From Paramoeba atlantica (taxonomy: Eukaryota; Discosea): a stretch of 64,000 bases of DNA. Positions 11,132 to 21,425 of the stretch are shown here, in pieces. The position numbers and the translations under genes were made by a program. The notes under the pieces are model-generated. The model was given only the letters and a program-made list of their open reading frames with translations. It ran no database searches and had not been told where the DNA came from. Every line of letters begins with the position of its first letter. Position 1 is the first letter of the stretch. The stretch spans positions 620,001-684,000 of the forward strand of contig CDRNVI010000043.1 of assembly GCA_977017575.1 (NCBI GenBank). Reading direction: 5' to 3'.

Positions 11132-12506
11132 TGCCGCATTGTGATTGAAAAAAGCGGTGGTAATTGCAATTATTTTTATCTCGATTTTTGTCGCATTCGG
11201 GAGCACCTTGTCGAGGGGGCAGCAGCCCTTTGTACCTATTTCGGCAATGTTACATTCATGAGCCCTGGTCTAGAGCTCTCGAATTCGTTACTATTTTTCA
11301 AAATAATCCAAGTTTTACGAATTTTAGACACCTCCACATTCAATTTTACACCCCTGTATGAGGCACGATACATTGTATATCTGATGGTATATCTTTTCTG
11401 TTTTTGATATACATACAATATGCACATACAATATATCAGGGTTCGCAGAAACTATAATATAGTAAAATATAGTTTTTTTCATTGAATATAGTTACTATAT
11501 AGTACTATATTTTACACCCTGGATGTGGTAATGTGGTAATTTACCACATGTGTGGTAATAGGTGGTAATTACCACATTTCAATTACCCAATTACCACATT
11601 CAAAAGCTACCTGAGATTTGACGCACAATCGTCGACGTAACGTGTGGGTAACAGATCGTCTGGGGTTATCGGACGCCATCGCGTAGAATCGCGTGTCGAA
11701 CAGGACGTCATCGCGAAGAAACGCGAGTGTTTACCACGGAGCAGAGTATTTACGTGGAGGAAGATCCTAGTTACAAGAAAAATGAGTCCGGGAGGTAATC
11801 AAATTCATGTACATGAATACCTACATGTTTAGAAAAGTAGGGAAAGTTTATAAATTAATTTAAAAGCATTACGATTAATGATGTGTTTAAAAATATAGCC
11901 TCAATGGCGTGTACGAATAATATGAAAAGTAGCGCGCGTTACAAAATTCAAATTAAGTGTTAGTGCGGGGAAAAAGTATAGCTCTCATGCTTCCTAGAAG
12001 CATCAAACAAATCATGGAAAAAACCCCAAAACAAAAAAATTTGGTGTACACCCCCTAGGCCCATCGGAAGCCTACCCCCCAATTGTATTCCATATAACTA
12101 CCTTTTTATAACTATACTGTATGCTTCAATATAACTAATCTTGAAAAATACAAGCATAATAAGAAACTAAACGTGGTTAGATCACGTGCTGCAGAATTCA
12201 GGGATTTTTTAGGATATAATTTATAAAGAAAATGTAATTCAAACTATATGTCGTGCTCCGATCCGCTAGGTTTCATCTTCCCCTTCGCTTTTGTATCCGT
12301 CTTCATTTGTCTGTGTATCGGCTGGAGCTTTACAAAGATAAGTCAATTTATTTAGATTACCTCGAAGAAACATTTGAGTGGCGATTACATCGCTATTAAG
12401 GGAGGCTTGACGCGGGTTATACTTCCATCCCATAATGGAAAGCAGGGAATCACATGCTGTGACGACTGGCGGCACCCACAAGTAGTGACGAGCGGCTTGG
12501 TATATA

Positions 12507-13274
12507 AACCCCTGGCCAAAATAAGGCACCCCCCTCTAAAAATTCGATGCTTTTGGCATCGAATTTTGCAGATCTCAGTTCGGGATTTATGTCCTCTCAC
12601 ACTTGGTCACTAGTCCTATAGCTATTTATAAAGTGGAAACTATTTACCACTTTTTTACCTTTTCGCCACCTAGTTCGACGCAGGCCTTCAGTCTACGATC
12701 GAAACTTAAGATGGTATCATTTATCATCTCAGGCGGTAAAGAACTCCATGTGTTTAGAATACACCTTTGCAGTTCGGAAACTGTAGATGGTAGCTTTTCA
12801 TTTACGTCTTGTTGTACCATTGACCATATGTTTTCAATGGGAGAAAGATCGGGAGAATTTGGGGGCCAATTTTTTAGTAGATTAATTTTTCGTTTGTTCA
12901 GGTAATTTATGGTGGCCTTGGCCGTATGAGCGGTGGCACCATCTTGTTGAAATATTCTTTTGCGGGGGAAATAAACATGTTTTAGTGTGTCTATGTATGT
13001 TTCGTGGGTAATAGAGGTCCTGCTGGATAAAATTTTTAAGCATCTCCAGTTAATTCCTATAGCACCCCACACCTGACACTTAGGCGCCCAGCGCACCTTT
13101 AGTCTCTTTGCAGGGGTCTCTCCCCTTTATTTTTTTATTTTTTTATTTTTCATGAGCTAAAAACAGCGGGAACGTACAGATCTCAAAATTTTGAACGAAA
13201 ACATGGTATGATAACCCTACCATACCCCCTCATGCAAAAAATAAGGGGGGGTGCCTTATTGGTGGCCAGGGGTT
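12507..13274 (-). mobile_element. 768-bp Tc1-like insertion in the hAT gene
   Basis: Terminal inverted repeats (AACCCCTGGCC...AATAAGGCACCCCCC) are flanked by TA at 12505-12506 and 13275-13276. Minus-strand 12644-13096 encodes the C-terminal half of a Tc1 transposase: FQQDGATAHTA, then NSPDLSPIENIWSMV. By my count 35 residues separate this Asp from the Glu. The N-terminal half and the first Asp are missing, so the copy is internally deleted. Confidence 0.85.
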
Positions 13275-15140
13275 TAGATGGAAAGTTTTCTTTTCCGACA
13301 TCTTCCCACCATTTCCATACGGAGGTGTGCACGGAGGGTTGCCAATCAAAGTTCTTACAATTAATATAAGAGTTCCACTCGTCTTCTGAAATATGAAAAA
13401 GAGGTTCTCCACTCTGAAAAACGTCGTTCGCCACATCAACGCTAATGACGAGGTATTGTGCTGTCGGATGCTTCCTGCTCAAAAAAATGTGCAATGGAGA
13501 AAAACTCATTACTGCGCACCAATAATACGTGTATGCTTTATTTTCAAGTCGCTGTTTATCCTTCTGTAGGGATTTTATTAACTCAGGATTAGCATTTTCC
13601 TTCTCACTTTCAGACTTCAATCGCTGTAAAATTGGATATGGGACCAACGCCATGGGCTCATTAGGCATATCTGACAACTGTTTCAACGACTTATGGACAA
13701 CCTCTAACTGTTTTAATATTTCGCGTGCTTGTCCCATCAAATCTTGGGGGTCGCTTTCTTTTATAATTTCCGCACATTTCTTGATAAAATCCGACGCATT
13801 TCCCGAAGTAACTTCATCATATACAAACCGAGTAATGGTTGGGAGATTTTCTGCAATGTACTGCAAACTTTCGAAGCGGCCGGTACACCATCTGGTAGCT
13901 CCACCCAATTTAGGGGCAGGTACTTTATTTATTCGCTTCGTGCGTTCCACAGCTTCCATGATCAACGGGCCTTTTTCTACTAGTTCAAAGTGCTTTTCCT
14001 CAAAGGTACCATTCCCGCGTAACGTCACAAGAAGAGACTGCACAGGCTCTACACATACATTTTTAATAATTTCAAGAGCGCTGCAAAGATCATTGACATG
14101 AGATGAACGGAATTCATCGGGCATATTGATATCCCCCAGAATTTGGTACCATTGAGAGAACAGTTGCACAGCATCACGGGTTTCTTCATCCACGGAGCAC
14201 AAGATTTCTTCGATCGCACGTCCCATATACTTACCTTTCTTTGCACTCGGTTTTCCTCCTGACCAGAAAATATGCGCAAAGGCATCTCTGAGACACATAA
14301 CGGGTAATGATTGATACGGTACAATAGTATCTCCGGCAATTAGGTTGAGAATGTGTCCGAAGCACGATAATTCTTTCACGCACGGTACAGCCATGCGAAT
14401 CCCATTACACACGTTTGTGACATCCTCAGTCCCGACAGGAGATATTCGATCATAAATATCACGAAGTTCACGCTCCGTGGCCTGTCGTGCAACGTGATTC
14501 ACGCCGCACCCATCGACCATGAAGTAACGAAGCTTTTGAACTCCGTCACCTAGGCCGCTGCGTAGCATACTAACGATAGATTTCGCCATCTCAATCCCAT
14601 TAAACGCTTTGAAACGTTTGTGATAGATTGGAGGCAGAACAAACGAATTGGCTCCTGCGTACAAAACACTGACTAATATGTTTTGATGCTTCACGTTGTC
14701 GATCCCTCCGTCCACAGCTATACCAAAGAAGGCGCTTTCAGAAACCGTCTTGTGGACTAGCTCCCATATTTCGGTAGCCAGGCCTTTCTCGGAGAGGTGG
14801 AATTTTTTAGCGCACGGTAGCTTCGAAATAATTTGGTCCGGGGAAATGTCAGGGCATGCTCCTTCGTATGCACTTACGAACTTGAGAAGGCCCTCGGTAG
14901 ATAAATTTGCCTGTGCTCCGAGGCACGGCAATGCTTTCGAAAGAAAAGTTTGAGCCGTGAGGTTAGTTTTTGGCGATTCATGGGCGCATCCTTGTCGTTG
15001 TTTCTTCAGTGCTTTGCAAGATTCATTTTTGTGGGTGTAGTATGTTTGCTTACACCTACTGTGAAGGGTAATGCCACACGAGCGACACACCGCATGTCGT
15101 CTTCGATTTGCGGAGTCTTTCAAGAAGGATGCCGACCCTT

Positions 15141-15618
15141 GTATATAAAGATACAGTTTCTGTACCTTGTTGGTACATTTTGCTAGCCCTTCCTTTCTTT
15201 TCCCGGAAACGAGCATACATTTTCCTTTTAAATGCCCGTTTCCGGCTGACGGCTATCAGGGACTGTCCCTCTTTGTCGTGGAAGTAGGGGACGTACTTCC
15301 GACTTTTCACCCCTCCCCGGCTCACTCCTTGAGTGAGTTTTCTTCCCTCCCCGGCTTTCTTCTTCTCGCGCCTGTCTCTTCCCGGGAGCTATGCGCCATG
15401 GTGGCCTCCCTTGAGGACCACTGGGCGTGACTCTGCCTCGCATTATCGCGAGGCAGCGGTCGGTTGCAGTGCGCCCCTCCGGCTGCGTAAAGAGGTGGTG
15501 AGTTGCCTGGACCACCTCTACCGACTGGGACCGAGTCGGTTGCAGTACGCCCCTCCGGCTGCGTAAAGAGAGGGCGAGTTGCCTGGACCCCCTCTACCAA
15601 CCGAGTCCGTGTCGAACC
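15141..15618 (+). mobile_element. SL-tagged structured retrosequence, copy 2, in the hAT gene
   Basis: 478 bp flanked by a 5-bp direct repeat, CCCTT (15136-15140 and 15619-15623). Removing the insertion and one CCCTT restores the hAT frame. It starts with an SL relic, then has predicted hairpins (GGAAACG...CGTTTCC; CTCACTCCTTGAGTGAG; CCTCGC...GCGAGG). It ends with two tandem units of about 86 nt (GTCGGTTGCAGT...GGCTGCGTAAAGAG), each closing an AGAGG/CCTCT stem. There is no poly(A) tail and no convincing ORF. Confidence 0.8.
15142..15172 (+). other. spliced-leader relic, longest copy in the window
   Basis: TATATAAAGATA followed by CAGTTTCTGTACCTTGTTG. This matches the 3' three quarters of the known kinetoplastid SL exon, which has TATATAA upstream of CAGTTTCTGTAC in several genera. 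It sits at the exact 5' junction of the insertion. Confidence 0.85.
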
Positions 15619-16180
15619 CCCTTTGGCGACATCCGTTGTGGGCGGATTATGTGCCGATGATATCGGCCGTCGCATTAAGAGGATTATCTCTGCGCCAAAG
15701 AGCGCATGATAAACAAACATATGCTCCATTTCCTTAATGCACAGCTTTGAAGGCAAACTCCCGTTTGGCTTGAAAGAGCATAACTCATAGTAGAAAAAGT
15801 TGGATAGGTCTTCATACTTCAGCGGATCCTCCACGTTTCCTGAACGCCGGTCCTTCTTCTTAAGTGCAGTGTTCAGCGGGGATTCCTGGAGAATTGAGAG
15901 GCTGAGCTGGCTGGGCCCTTCCACAATGCGTTGAGCAACTGCATCGGAAAGTTCTTTGGATTTTGACCGAGTTCTGCTTTTCTTCGGCGGTAAATCTGCA
16001 AAATTGAGCTGATCTGTTTTGCTCTGAGAGCTCCGACAAACTGTGCCATCGACCGTATCTTGTACAGGCTCCGGGGTATGACTGGTATGTTGAGATAGGG
16101 TGTCATCGTGGGAGCTCCGGCTGCCAGGAGAGTACATAGAAGGGGGTCCATTCCCTTGCGAGGTGGAAGAAATTATATTA

Positions 16181-17104
16181 AACCCCCCACAGCGAATAAA
16201 TCACCCCCCTCTTTTTTTGTACAACGAGGCTTAGGGGAGTTGCGGCACCGCTTTTTCGTTCAAAATTTTGAGATCTGCACGTGCCCCCTGTTTTTAGACC
16301 TCTTCACAGATAACAAATTAAACCTCATTTTTTTAATGACGTTTTTACATAGTCATGCCTATATTACCCGAAAAATCTCATGTTCCTCGACCAGGGGGGG
16401 AGAAGGGGGTCAACATGAAAATGGTGTCACAGATCTTCGCTAGGGGAACGAGATCTCTCGATTGCAACAAAAATGATTAAAAACAGAAAACAAACATTGA
16501 ATTTGTCACGTGGTGGAATATCTGGCCTTGATTGGTTCTTTCTTGAAACGGTGATAAATCAACTTTTTTAAGCTGTCCCCTTTACTTTTTGCTTGAAGGG
16601 GCCTAGGGGGGTTAAGATATCATTTTCTCGTTCAAAATTCTGAGATCTACACGTTCCCACCATTTTTAGATCATTTTAGAAACTGAAAAAGAAAAATATT
16701 TTTAGGTTCTATTTTTTTGCATCGTCATACCACACTAATTTAAGAAAACAAACACTCCGCGGCCAGGGGGCACAAGTGGGTCAATATTAAAAAATAGCGG
16801 CAAAGATCTTTGCTAGGAGAACGAGATCTCTCGTTCGCAACAAAAGTCAGCAAAAACGGACAAAAATAATTGAATTTCTCATGGGAGACGAATATTTATT
16901 TTGTTAAAGTGTGAGAAATTGGTCTCTTGAAAAATGTGAAGAAAGTGATAATCCATCTACCGGATGCACGCATTTGAGAGCCTTGGTTCCATGCTATAAC
17001 GCGCAAAGTCTTTGTGTTGGGAACAGCAAAATGCAACAAAAATGAGCTCAAACGGACACTTGGCTGATAAGTTAGAGGGGAGTGACTTTTCGCTGTGGGG
17101 GGTT
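16181..17104. mobile_element. 924-bp MITE (Tc1/mariner type) in the hAT gene
   Basis: Inverted termini AACCCCCCACAGCGAA are flanked by TA (16179-16180 and 17105-17106). Inside are two diverged direct units offset by 375 bp: CGTTCAAAATT-TGAGATCT at 16256 and 16631, and GCTAGG-GAACGAGATCTCTCG at about 16440 and 16815. It has no transposase. Related fragments occur at 13166-13190 and 42860-42900. Confidence 0.8.
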
Positions 17105-17597
17105 TAATTTGGTTATCAGGGATTGCGGATGGCCGATGGGGAGGCCTCGGAATGCGTACTGGTATGTTTGCGACGGGCGGTCGTCCTCTCATCAATTAGA
17201 ATTTCTCGGAGGAATAAAATAATGTTAAACAGCAGTCTAAAGAAAATGTCATAGCGTGTAGAACAGACCAGTAATTACGTCGCATAGCATATGCATTGTT
17301 GTTTAAAGACATTTCTTGAACTATGTATCGATATCATAGGGAATATTTTTCTATGCTGGAGTAGCCAGTAAAATGTGGTATTAGGTGGTAATAGGTGATA
17401 AATTACCACCTATTACCCACCAGGGTATGATATTTACTATATTTTACTATAAAACTATAAAAAAACTATAAAGTTTTTTTCACTTTACAAGTGATATTTT
17501 TTGAGTCCTCTCCGCTTGTGAAGGACATACACACGCCTCTACATGCGTTCTTACACGCTTACATACGTATAATATGACAAGAAATTCTGAAAAAAAT

Positions 17598-17789
17598 ATA
17601 ACCCAAGCTAAAGTGGACGAAGGAGATACTAAAAGCACCTTTGGCAAACCACCATAAAAATGGAAGGGTATGTCCCTTAAAGATTCTTTTGGCACGTCGG
17701 AATCCTTTACAAACCGGGAGATCATTCCATTTTTGTGGTGGTTTAAAGGTGCTTTTAGAACCTCCCTCGTCCACTTTATCCTGGGTTAC
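17598..17789. repeat. large imperfect inverted repeat (foldback)
   Basis: The arms 17598-17664 and 17724-17789 are reverse complements at roughly 85% by eye. They contain AAAGTGGACGA-GGAG, CTAAAAGCACCTTT and CCACCA-AAAAATGGAA. It lies in the insertion that interrupts the right end of the hAT element. No gene seen. Confidence 0.7.
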
Positions 17790-18544
17790 ATAGCTATCGA
17801 AACATCCTCCCTCTTCCCCGCGATTCCATCACCGCCGAAAAATATCATCAACTAGCGTGTCATCTCCTCGGAAATAGCAATGAAACGCATGCGAAAGGAG
17901 TGACGATAGGAAGTACAAACTCTCCACTCGACAACACACCGCGTAATTTATTCAGACTCACATGATTGTATTTATTCAAACTCATAGAATTGTGAGCAGC
18001 AGTTGTTCAGTCCCAAGACATAACTTCGGTGGCTCCAGCCAACGCGCGGCGACAGCGATGCAGTGAGAAGATGTTCGGGACGCAAGATTCGCACAATGCA
18101 ATCTGTCAAGGCCACGCGATGGGACTGGGGTACGTCCCCTCCTGACACAAGTTACATTCAACCGCTTGTTTACTTCCCTCCGTGTGCAGCAGTTCAATAA
18201 AATAATCTTTGCAGAAACTACCCCTCGTAACTTTAATTTCGGGCATCAATTTTCGGGTTTAAAAATAAGAAAAATCGTACACAAATGAATTCGCCGTGTA
18301 TTTATGGCGTATTGGTGAGCTTCGGAGTGCTTAAAATGTGAAACAAAAAAATATAGTTTTTTATAGTTTTCGAAAAAAGTTTATAGTAACTATATTGATA
18401 GTTTTATAGTTTCTGCGAACCCTGCAATATATTTAAGTTCTGGTTGCGCTTTCTTGACCAATTGTTTTTTAGAAAAGTATTGGAGTCATCGTATTCAAAA
18501 ATTGAAGAGCATCAGGCCTTTTGCTTTGTATGATTACAATCGCT

Positions 18545-19279
18545 TCATGTGTGTACGTTGCAAGTTAATCTCCAATAGTACCAAAAAAGAATAGGAGCTT
18601 GAACCGCAGCGATACTGTACACGAAACCAGTGGGGTGATTGTTTGAAAAATTTGTCGCCCTGAAATGCTCTTGAAGTGTGCGAAACATATAGAAAATCCC
18701 GCAGATTGTAGTCCAAATCAGGAGGACAATGATAAACATAGTGTTGCGCAACACAAAGTGAGAGAGCAGCAATACACACACAAGTGCTTGTTTATGCCCA
18801 CACCAGGAAACTAAGTCTAGCCAATTAAAGGGACGCTCTGCGAAAGTATAACTTGAGATTTTGATAATGATCACCTCGAGTAACACGTAAAACCCAATCA
18901 TGAGTATGTTGTAATGCAGTAAGTCTGGCCGAGGTTCACTGGTGGCAAGGGAAAGAAAACTAGCAAGAATCGAGTGTGTCATCGTTGCCATAAGAGGGAA
19001 ATACAAATCTGGCAGTCTTTGGCGCTCAGAATCCAGGGAGTAGATTAGCTCATCACGCTCCGTAGAAAACACGAAAGGAAGGAAAAGGCGTTGCATGGTT
19101 TTTAGTACCTCCGTGTCAGTGGTCTGGAAGTAAGGACGTAGCGCCGCGATAGGTGTAAAGAGACTTCGCTGAGTTTCCTCGGGGGCCTTTGACAAGATTT
19201 TCTTGCCGTACTCCATTCCTAAGTGCATCATCGTGGGATTTATGTCCGGAAATGCCCCCTCTGTCGAAGCGGCATTCAT
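18545..19279 (-). CDS. YIF1: YIF1 family ER-Golgi transport membrane protein
   Basis: 244-aa multi-pass membrane protein; YIF1 pairs with YIP1 on Golgi/ER membranes and supports vesicle transport. A cytosolic N-terminus is followed by LPDLYFPLMATMTHSILASF, the family hallmark that begins the first membrane segment, and then about four more hydrophobic segments (FYVLLEVIIIKI, LVCVLLLSHFVL, MFIIVLLIWTTI, AAVQAPILFWYYW). The open frame extends upstream to a TTG, but the first ATG is at 19277-19279. A pyrimidine-rich tract ending TTTTCAG (AG at 19325-19326) gives a 46-nt 5' UTR. Confidence 0.8.
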   Translation of the reverse strand: MNAASTEGAFPDINPTMMHLGMEYGKKILSKAPEETQRSLFTPIAALRPYFQTTDTEVLKTMQRLFLPFVFSTERDELIYSLDSERQRLPDLYFPLMATMTHSILASFLSLATSEPRPDLLHYNILMIGFYVLLEVIIIKISSYTFAERPFNWLDLVSWCGHKQALVCVLLLSHFVLRNTMFIIVLLIWTTICGIFYMFRTLQEHFRATNFSNNHPTGFVYSIAAVQAPILFWYYWRLTCNVHT

Positions 19280-19324
19280 AGACGTGTGAATGATATGAAA
19301 ATATCGGATGAGATAATTTATCAA

Positions 19325-19326
19325 CT
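19325..19326 (-). promoter_or_regulatory. candidate trans-splice acceptor AG of YIF1
   Basis: Minus-strand sequence TTTTCATTATTTTCAG ends here, 46 nt upstream of the YIF1 ATG. Confidence 0.45.
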
Positions 19327-19467
19327 GAAAATAATGAAAACTTGGATTTAGATAAAAGCATAGAGGTAGATTATCTACCTCTTGCTACGATATTCCCCGG
19401 AACACACGTACAGGGGCATCCCATGAAACGATTCTTCATTTAGGATAAAATCATTTAGGATACTGAC

Positions 19468-20286
19468 TCACGTTTCCTCTGTTATGTGACGCAGATACCA
19501 TGGCGACCAAAGTTTACGTTCGTCTTCAGGTATTGAGTTGTACGAAAGTCGAGGAGCACTCATGCTCTTGTTTTTCAGCATGTTACACGCGAGCAGATCT
19601 TCCTCCTGAGTTTGAAATGATGTCTTTGGATACAGTTCATTCAGCAATAAATTGATTTCTCTGTCGCTAAGTTGGCTCAGATGATCTTCCTCTTGATCAT
19701 CGCTTTCAGAGCAGTATTCGTCTTCCTCTTCATTGTTAACGGAAGTAGTATAAGGGTTGAATTCTGATTTTGAATCATCTTGCGACATTAATTTATCAGG
19801 GTGTTCTCCATTATCAGTTAACCAATTTGGAAAGTTTTGATTGTCAAGTTTCCCTCGCAACTCTTGAAGAAATATCGTTTGTGCTAGAACATCCGCACTG
19901 CTTGTGTCCAACGCATCTGATTCAGGGGAGGATTCATACCCATCAAGTATCCCCTTTTTTAATGTCTGGTGTCTCAGGTCTGAATCGTAGCGGTGCAAGT
20001 CAGGGCTAAGGTGATTTAGAGAATTGCTTTTTAATCCCCATCTTCGGTAGTGATAATCTCGAATCGATTCGTGTATCTCCTGTCTTTTCGACACATCAAA
20101 GAGATATGATGTCGCACGACTTCTTTGCTCATGAAGGTAACGATGTTTCCAGTCTCGGCCTTCTTCCCCACTTTGCCACTGAGACCTGTACAAAAGAACT
20201 CGAGTAGAGTATAAGGCTCTCTGTGAATTCCAGACAGGATTTGTGACTCCTCTAGTTGAGGAAGTAAGGCGCATACAAGTTTTCAT
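19468..20286 (-). CDS. unrecognised protein, possibly mitochondrial
   Basis: 272 aa, ATG at 20284-20286. I recognise no family. The first 60 residues are rich in Arg/Ser/Thr with few acids (MKTCMRLTSSTRGV, ALYSTRVLLYRSQW), as in mitochondrial targeting sequences. The middle is acidic (NEEEDEYCSESDDQEEDHL) and the C-terminus ends WSPWYLRHITEET. It lies in the directional cluster between YIF1 and NUBP1. A lineage-specific mitochondrial or mitoribosomal protein is possible; this is inference only. Confidence 0.6.
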   Translation of the reverse strand: MKTCMRLTSSTRGVTNPVWNSQRALYSTRVLLYRSQWQSGEEGRDWKHRYLHEQRSRATSYLFDVSKRQEIHESIRDYHYRRWGLKSNSLNHLSPDLHRYDSDLRHQTLKKGILDGYESSPESDALDTSSADVLAQTIFLQELRGKLDNQNFPNWLTDNGEHPDKLMSQDDSKSEFNPYTTSVNNEEEDEYCSESDDQEEDHLSQLSDREINLLLNELYPKTSFQTQEEDLLACNMLKNKSMSAPRLSYNSIPEDERKLWSPWYLRHITEET

Positions 20287-20417
20287 ACAAAAAAGTGTAC
20301 GTTAAATACCGAAAAAATGGCGTAGATCGGTATAAATTAAATTCAGTTTACCATGTTCTTTACATTTTTTCTAAATCCAAAGAAATAAAAAGAAACCATA
20401 GTTGGTCGGTATTTTAA

Positions 20418-21425
20418 TCACTGTTCAAGCGTCTCTATGTCCGCAAGAACCGATTTTGCCATTTCATCTATGTACTTCTGCGTTTCCACGCTGCGATGGG
20501 AGGTTTTATCTGCAACATCAGTGGACTCCCTCACAAAATCTCCCATGCTCATTCCTCGTTCCGACGCACGCATCATTTCGTACTCAAGTGGAATACTGCC
20601 TATGAGCTTGGTTCCGAATTCATTAACGAGACTTTGAATGGTATTTTCAGACTGCTGAGATGTCACATTGGTACAGTCGACACTTTGGTCCGTCGTAGGT
20701 CTCGGAAGTATGCTTGACTCTTTTCCACAGTTCGGACAGTGAAAACTGGTCATGTTCTCAATCACTCCTAAAATAGGAAGCTTTACTTTCTCACAGAAAG
20801 CCATTTCACGGCGAACATCCACAATACTCAACACTTGGGGAGTTGTCACAATAAGGGCACCTGAAACCGAAGAAATCTCTTTAAGCATGGAGACAATACT
20901 AATGTGTTCGTCTGAAGTCCCCGGTGGGGTATCCACTAAGAGAATGTCCAGATTACCCCAATTGACTTCCGCAAGAAAGTTGCGAATCAAACTATTCTTC
21001 TTAGGTCCACGCCATATCACGGCATCCTGGTTGTCCTTTAATAGCAGACGTGTACTCATGACCACAACATTGTCATTTATAGCTACCGGCTCCCAGCCTT
21101 CATTGGAGCGATACACTTCATCATTTTCGCATCCCGTCATGCGAGGCAGAGAAGGACCGCAGATATCCGTATCCAGAAGCCCAACATTCAGACCCATGCG
21201 ACCAAAGGCAAAGCCTAATTCCTTTGTCACTGTACTTTTCCCCACGCCTCCCTTCCCACTGAGTATGAGTACAATGTGTTTAATAGAACGTAGCCGTTGG
21301 TTCAATAATTTGTCTTCCTCCTTGTCTTTGCGAAAGGCTCCGGATGAACACTGTGATTGACTGGGGCAACCTTCACACGTAGGGGCACTACCTGCACTCT
21401 CGCTTTCAGGTCCGACACAATGCAT
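20418..21425 (-). CDS. NUBP1: NUBP1/NBP35 cytosolic Fe-S scaffold ATPase
   Basis: 335-aa Mrp/NBP35 P-loop ATPase that assembles and hands on Fe-S clusters in the cytosolic (CIA) pathway. The N-terminal Cys set has spacing C-x13-C-x2-C-x5-C (Cys 3, 17, 20, 26), which distinguishes NUBP1/NBP35 from NUBP2/CFD1. The deviant Walker A is SGKGGVGKST, followed by LLDTDICGPSLPRM and LLVDTPPGTSDEH. The C-terminal metal-binding motif is HCPNC. Length is normal for the family and the ATG at 21423-21425 is clear. Confidence 0.95.
   Translation of the reverse strand: MHCVGPESESAGSAPTCEGCPSQSQCSSGAFRKDKEEDKLLNQRLRSIKHIVLILSGKGGVGKSTVTKELGFAFGRMGLNVGLLDTDICGPSLPRMTGCENDEVYRSNEGWEPVAINDNVVVMSTRLLLKDNQDAVIWRGPKKNSLIRNFLAEVNWGNLDILLVDTPPGTSDEHISIVSMLKEISSVSGALIVTTPQVLSIVDVRREMAFCEKVKLPILGVIENMTSFHCPNCGKESSILPRPTTDQSVDCTNVTSQQSENTIQSLVNEFGTKLIGSIPLEYEMMRASERGMSMGDFVRESTDVADKTSHRSVETQKYIDEMAKSVLADIETLEQ

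Larger units (their letters stand above)
12266..17192 (-). pseudogene. hAT transposase, reading frame split by three insertions
   Basis: Four segments (17192-17105, about 16180-15619, 15140-13275, 12506-12266) encode one protein. Removing the inserted elements with one copy of each target duplication leaves 2748 nt, exactly 916 codons including the stop, with the frame kept at each junction (DNQ-II-ISS, DVAKG-SASF, FPS-IYQAA). Domains in order: a Cys/His cluster (CRSCGITLHSRC); the catalytic core with IAVDGG, then SCFGHILNLIAGD (the hAT C-x2-H block); GGATRWCTGRFESL; and a C-terminal dimerisation domain (ARHYLWVPPVVTACDSLLS). The ATG at 17190-17192 is chosen over a TTG one codon upstream. Confidence 0.88.
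11437..18424 (-). mobile_element. hAT-superfamily DNA transposon with 8-bp target duplication
   Basis: The ends are inverted copies of CAGGGTTCGCAGAAACTATA (11437-11456 and 18424-18405). They are flanked on both sides by the same 8 bp, CAATATAT (11429-11436 and 18425-18432), the TSD length typical of hAT elements. Subterminal repeats rich in TATAGT and GTGGTAAT occur at 11455-11605 and, inverted, at 17370-17480. The right subterminal region is stretched by an insertion of roughly 860 bp (about 17480-18340). The element carries a transposase gene broken by three further insertions. Confidence 0.9.

Noticed and set aside
15141-15618. tRNA or 5S-derived SINE
   Set aside because: A weak B-box-like GGTTCGA occurs at one edge on the minus strand, but no cloverleaf or 5S structure could be drawn.
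19325-19474. Cis-spliced intron joining the 272-aa ORF to YIF1 (GTGAGT near 19466 and TTTTCAG at 19325)
   Set aside because: YIF1 from its own ATG has a complete N-terminus and the upstream ORF is unrelated; a trans-splice acceptor explains the AG better.
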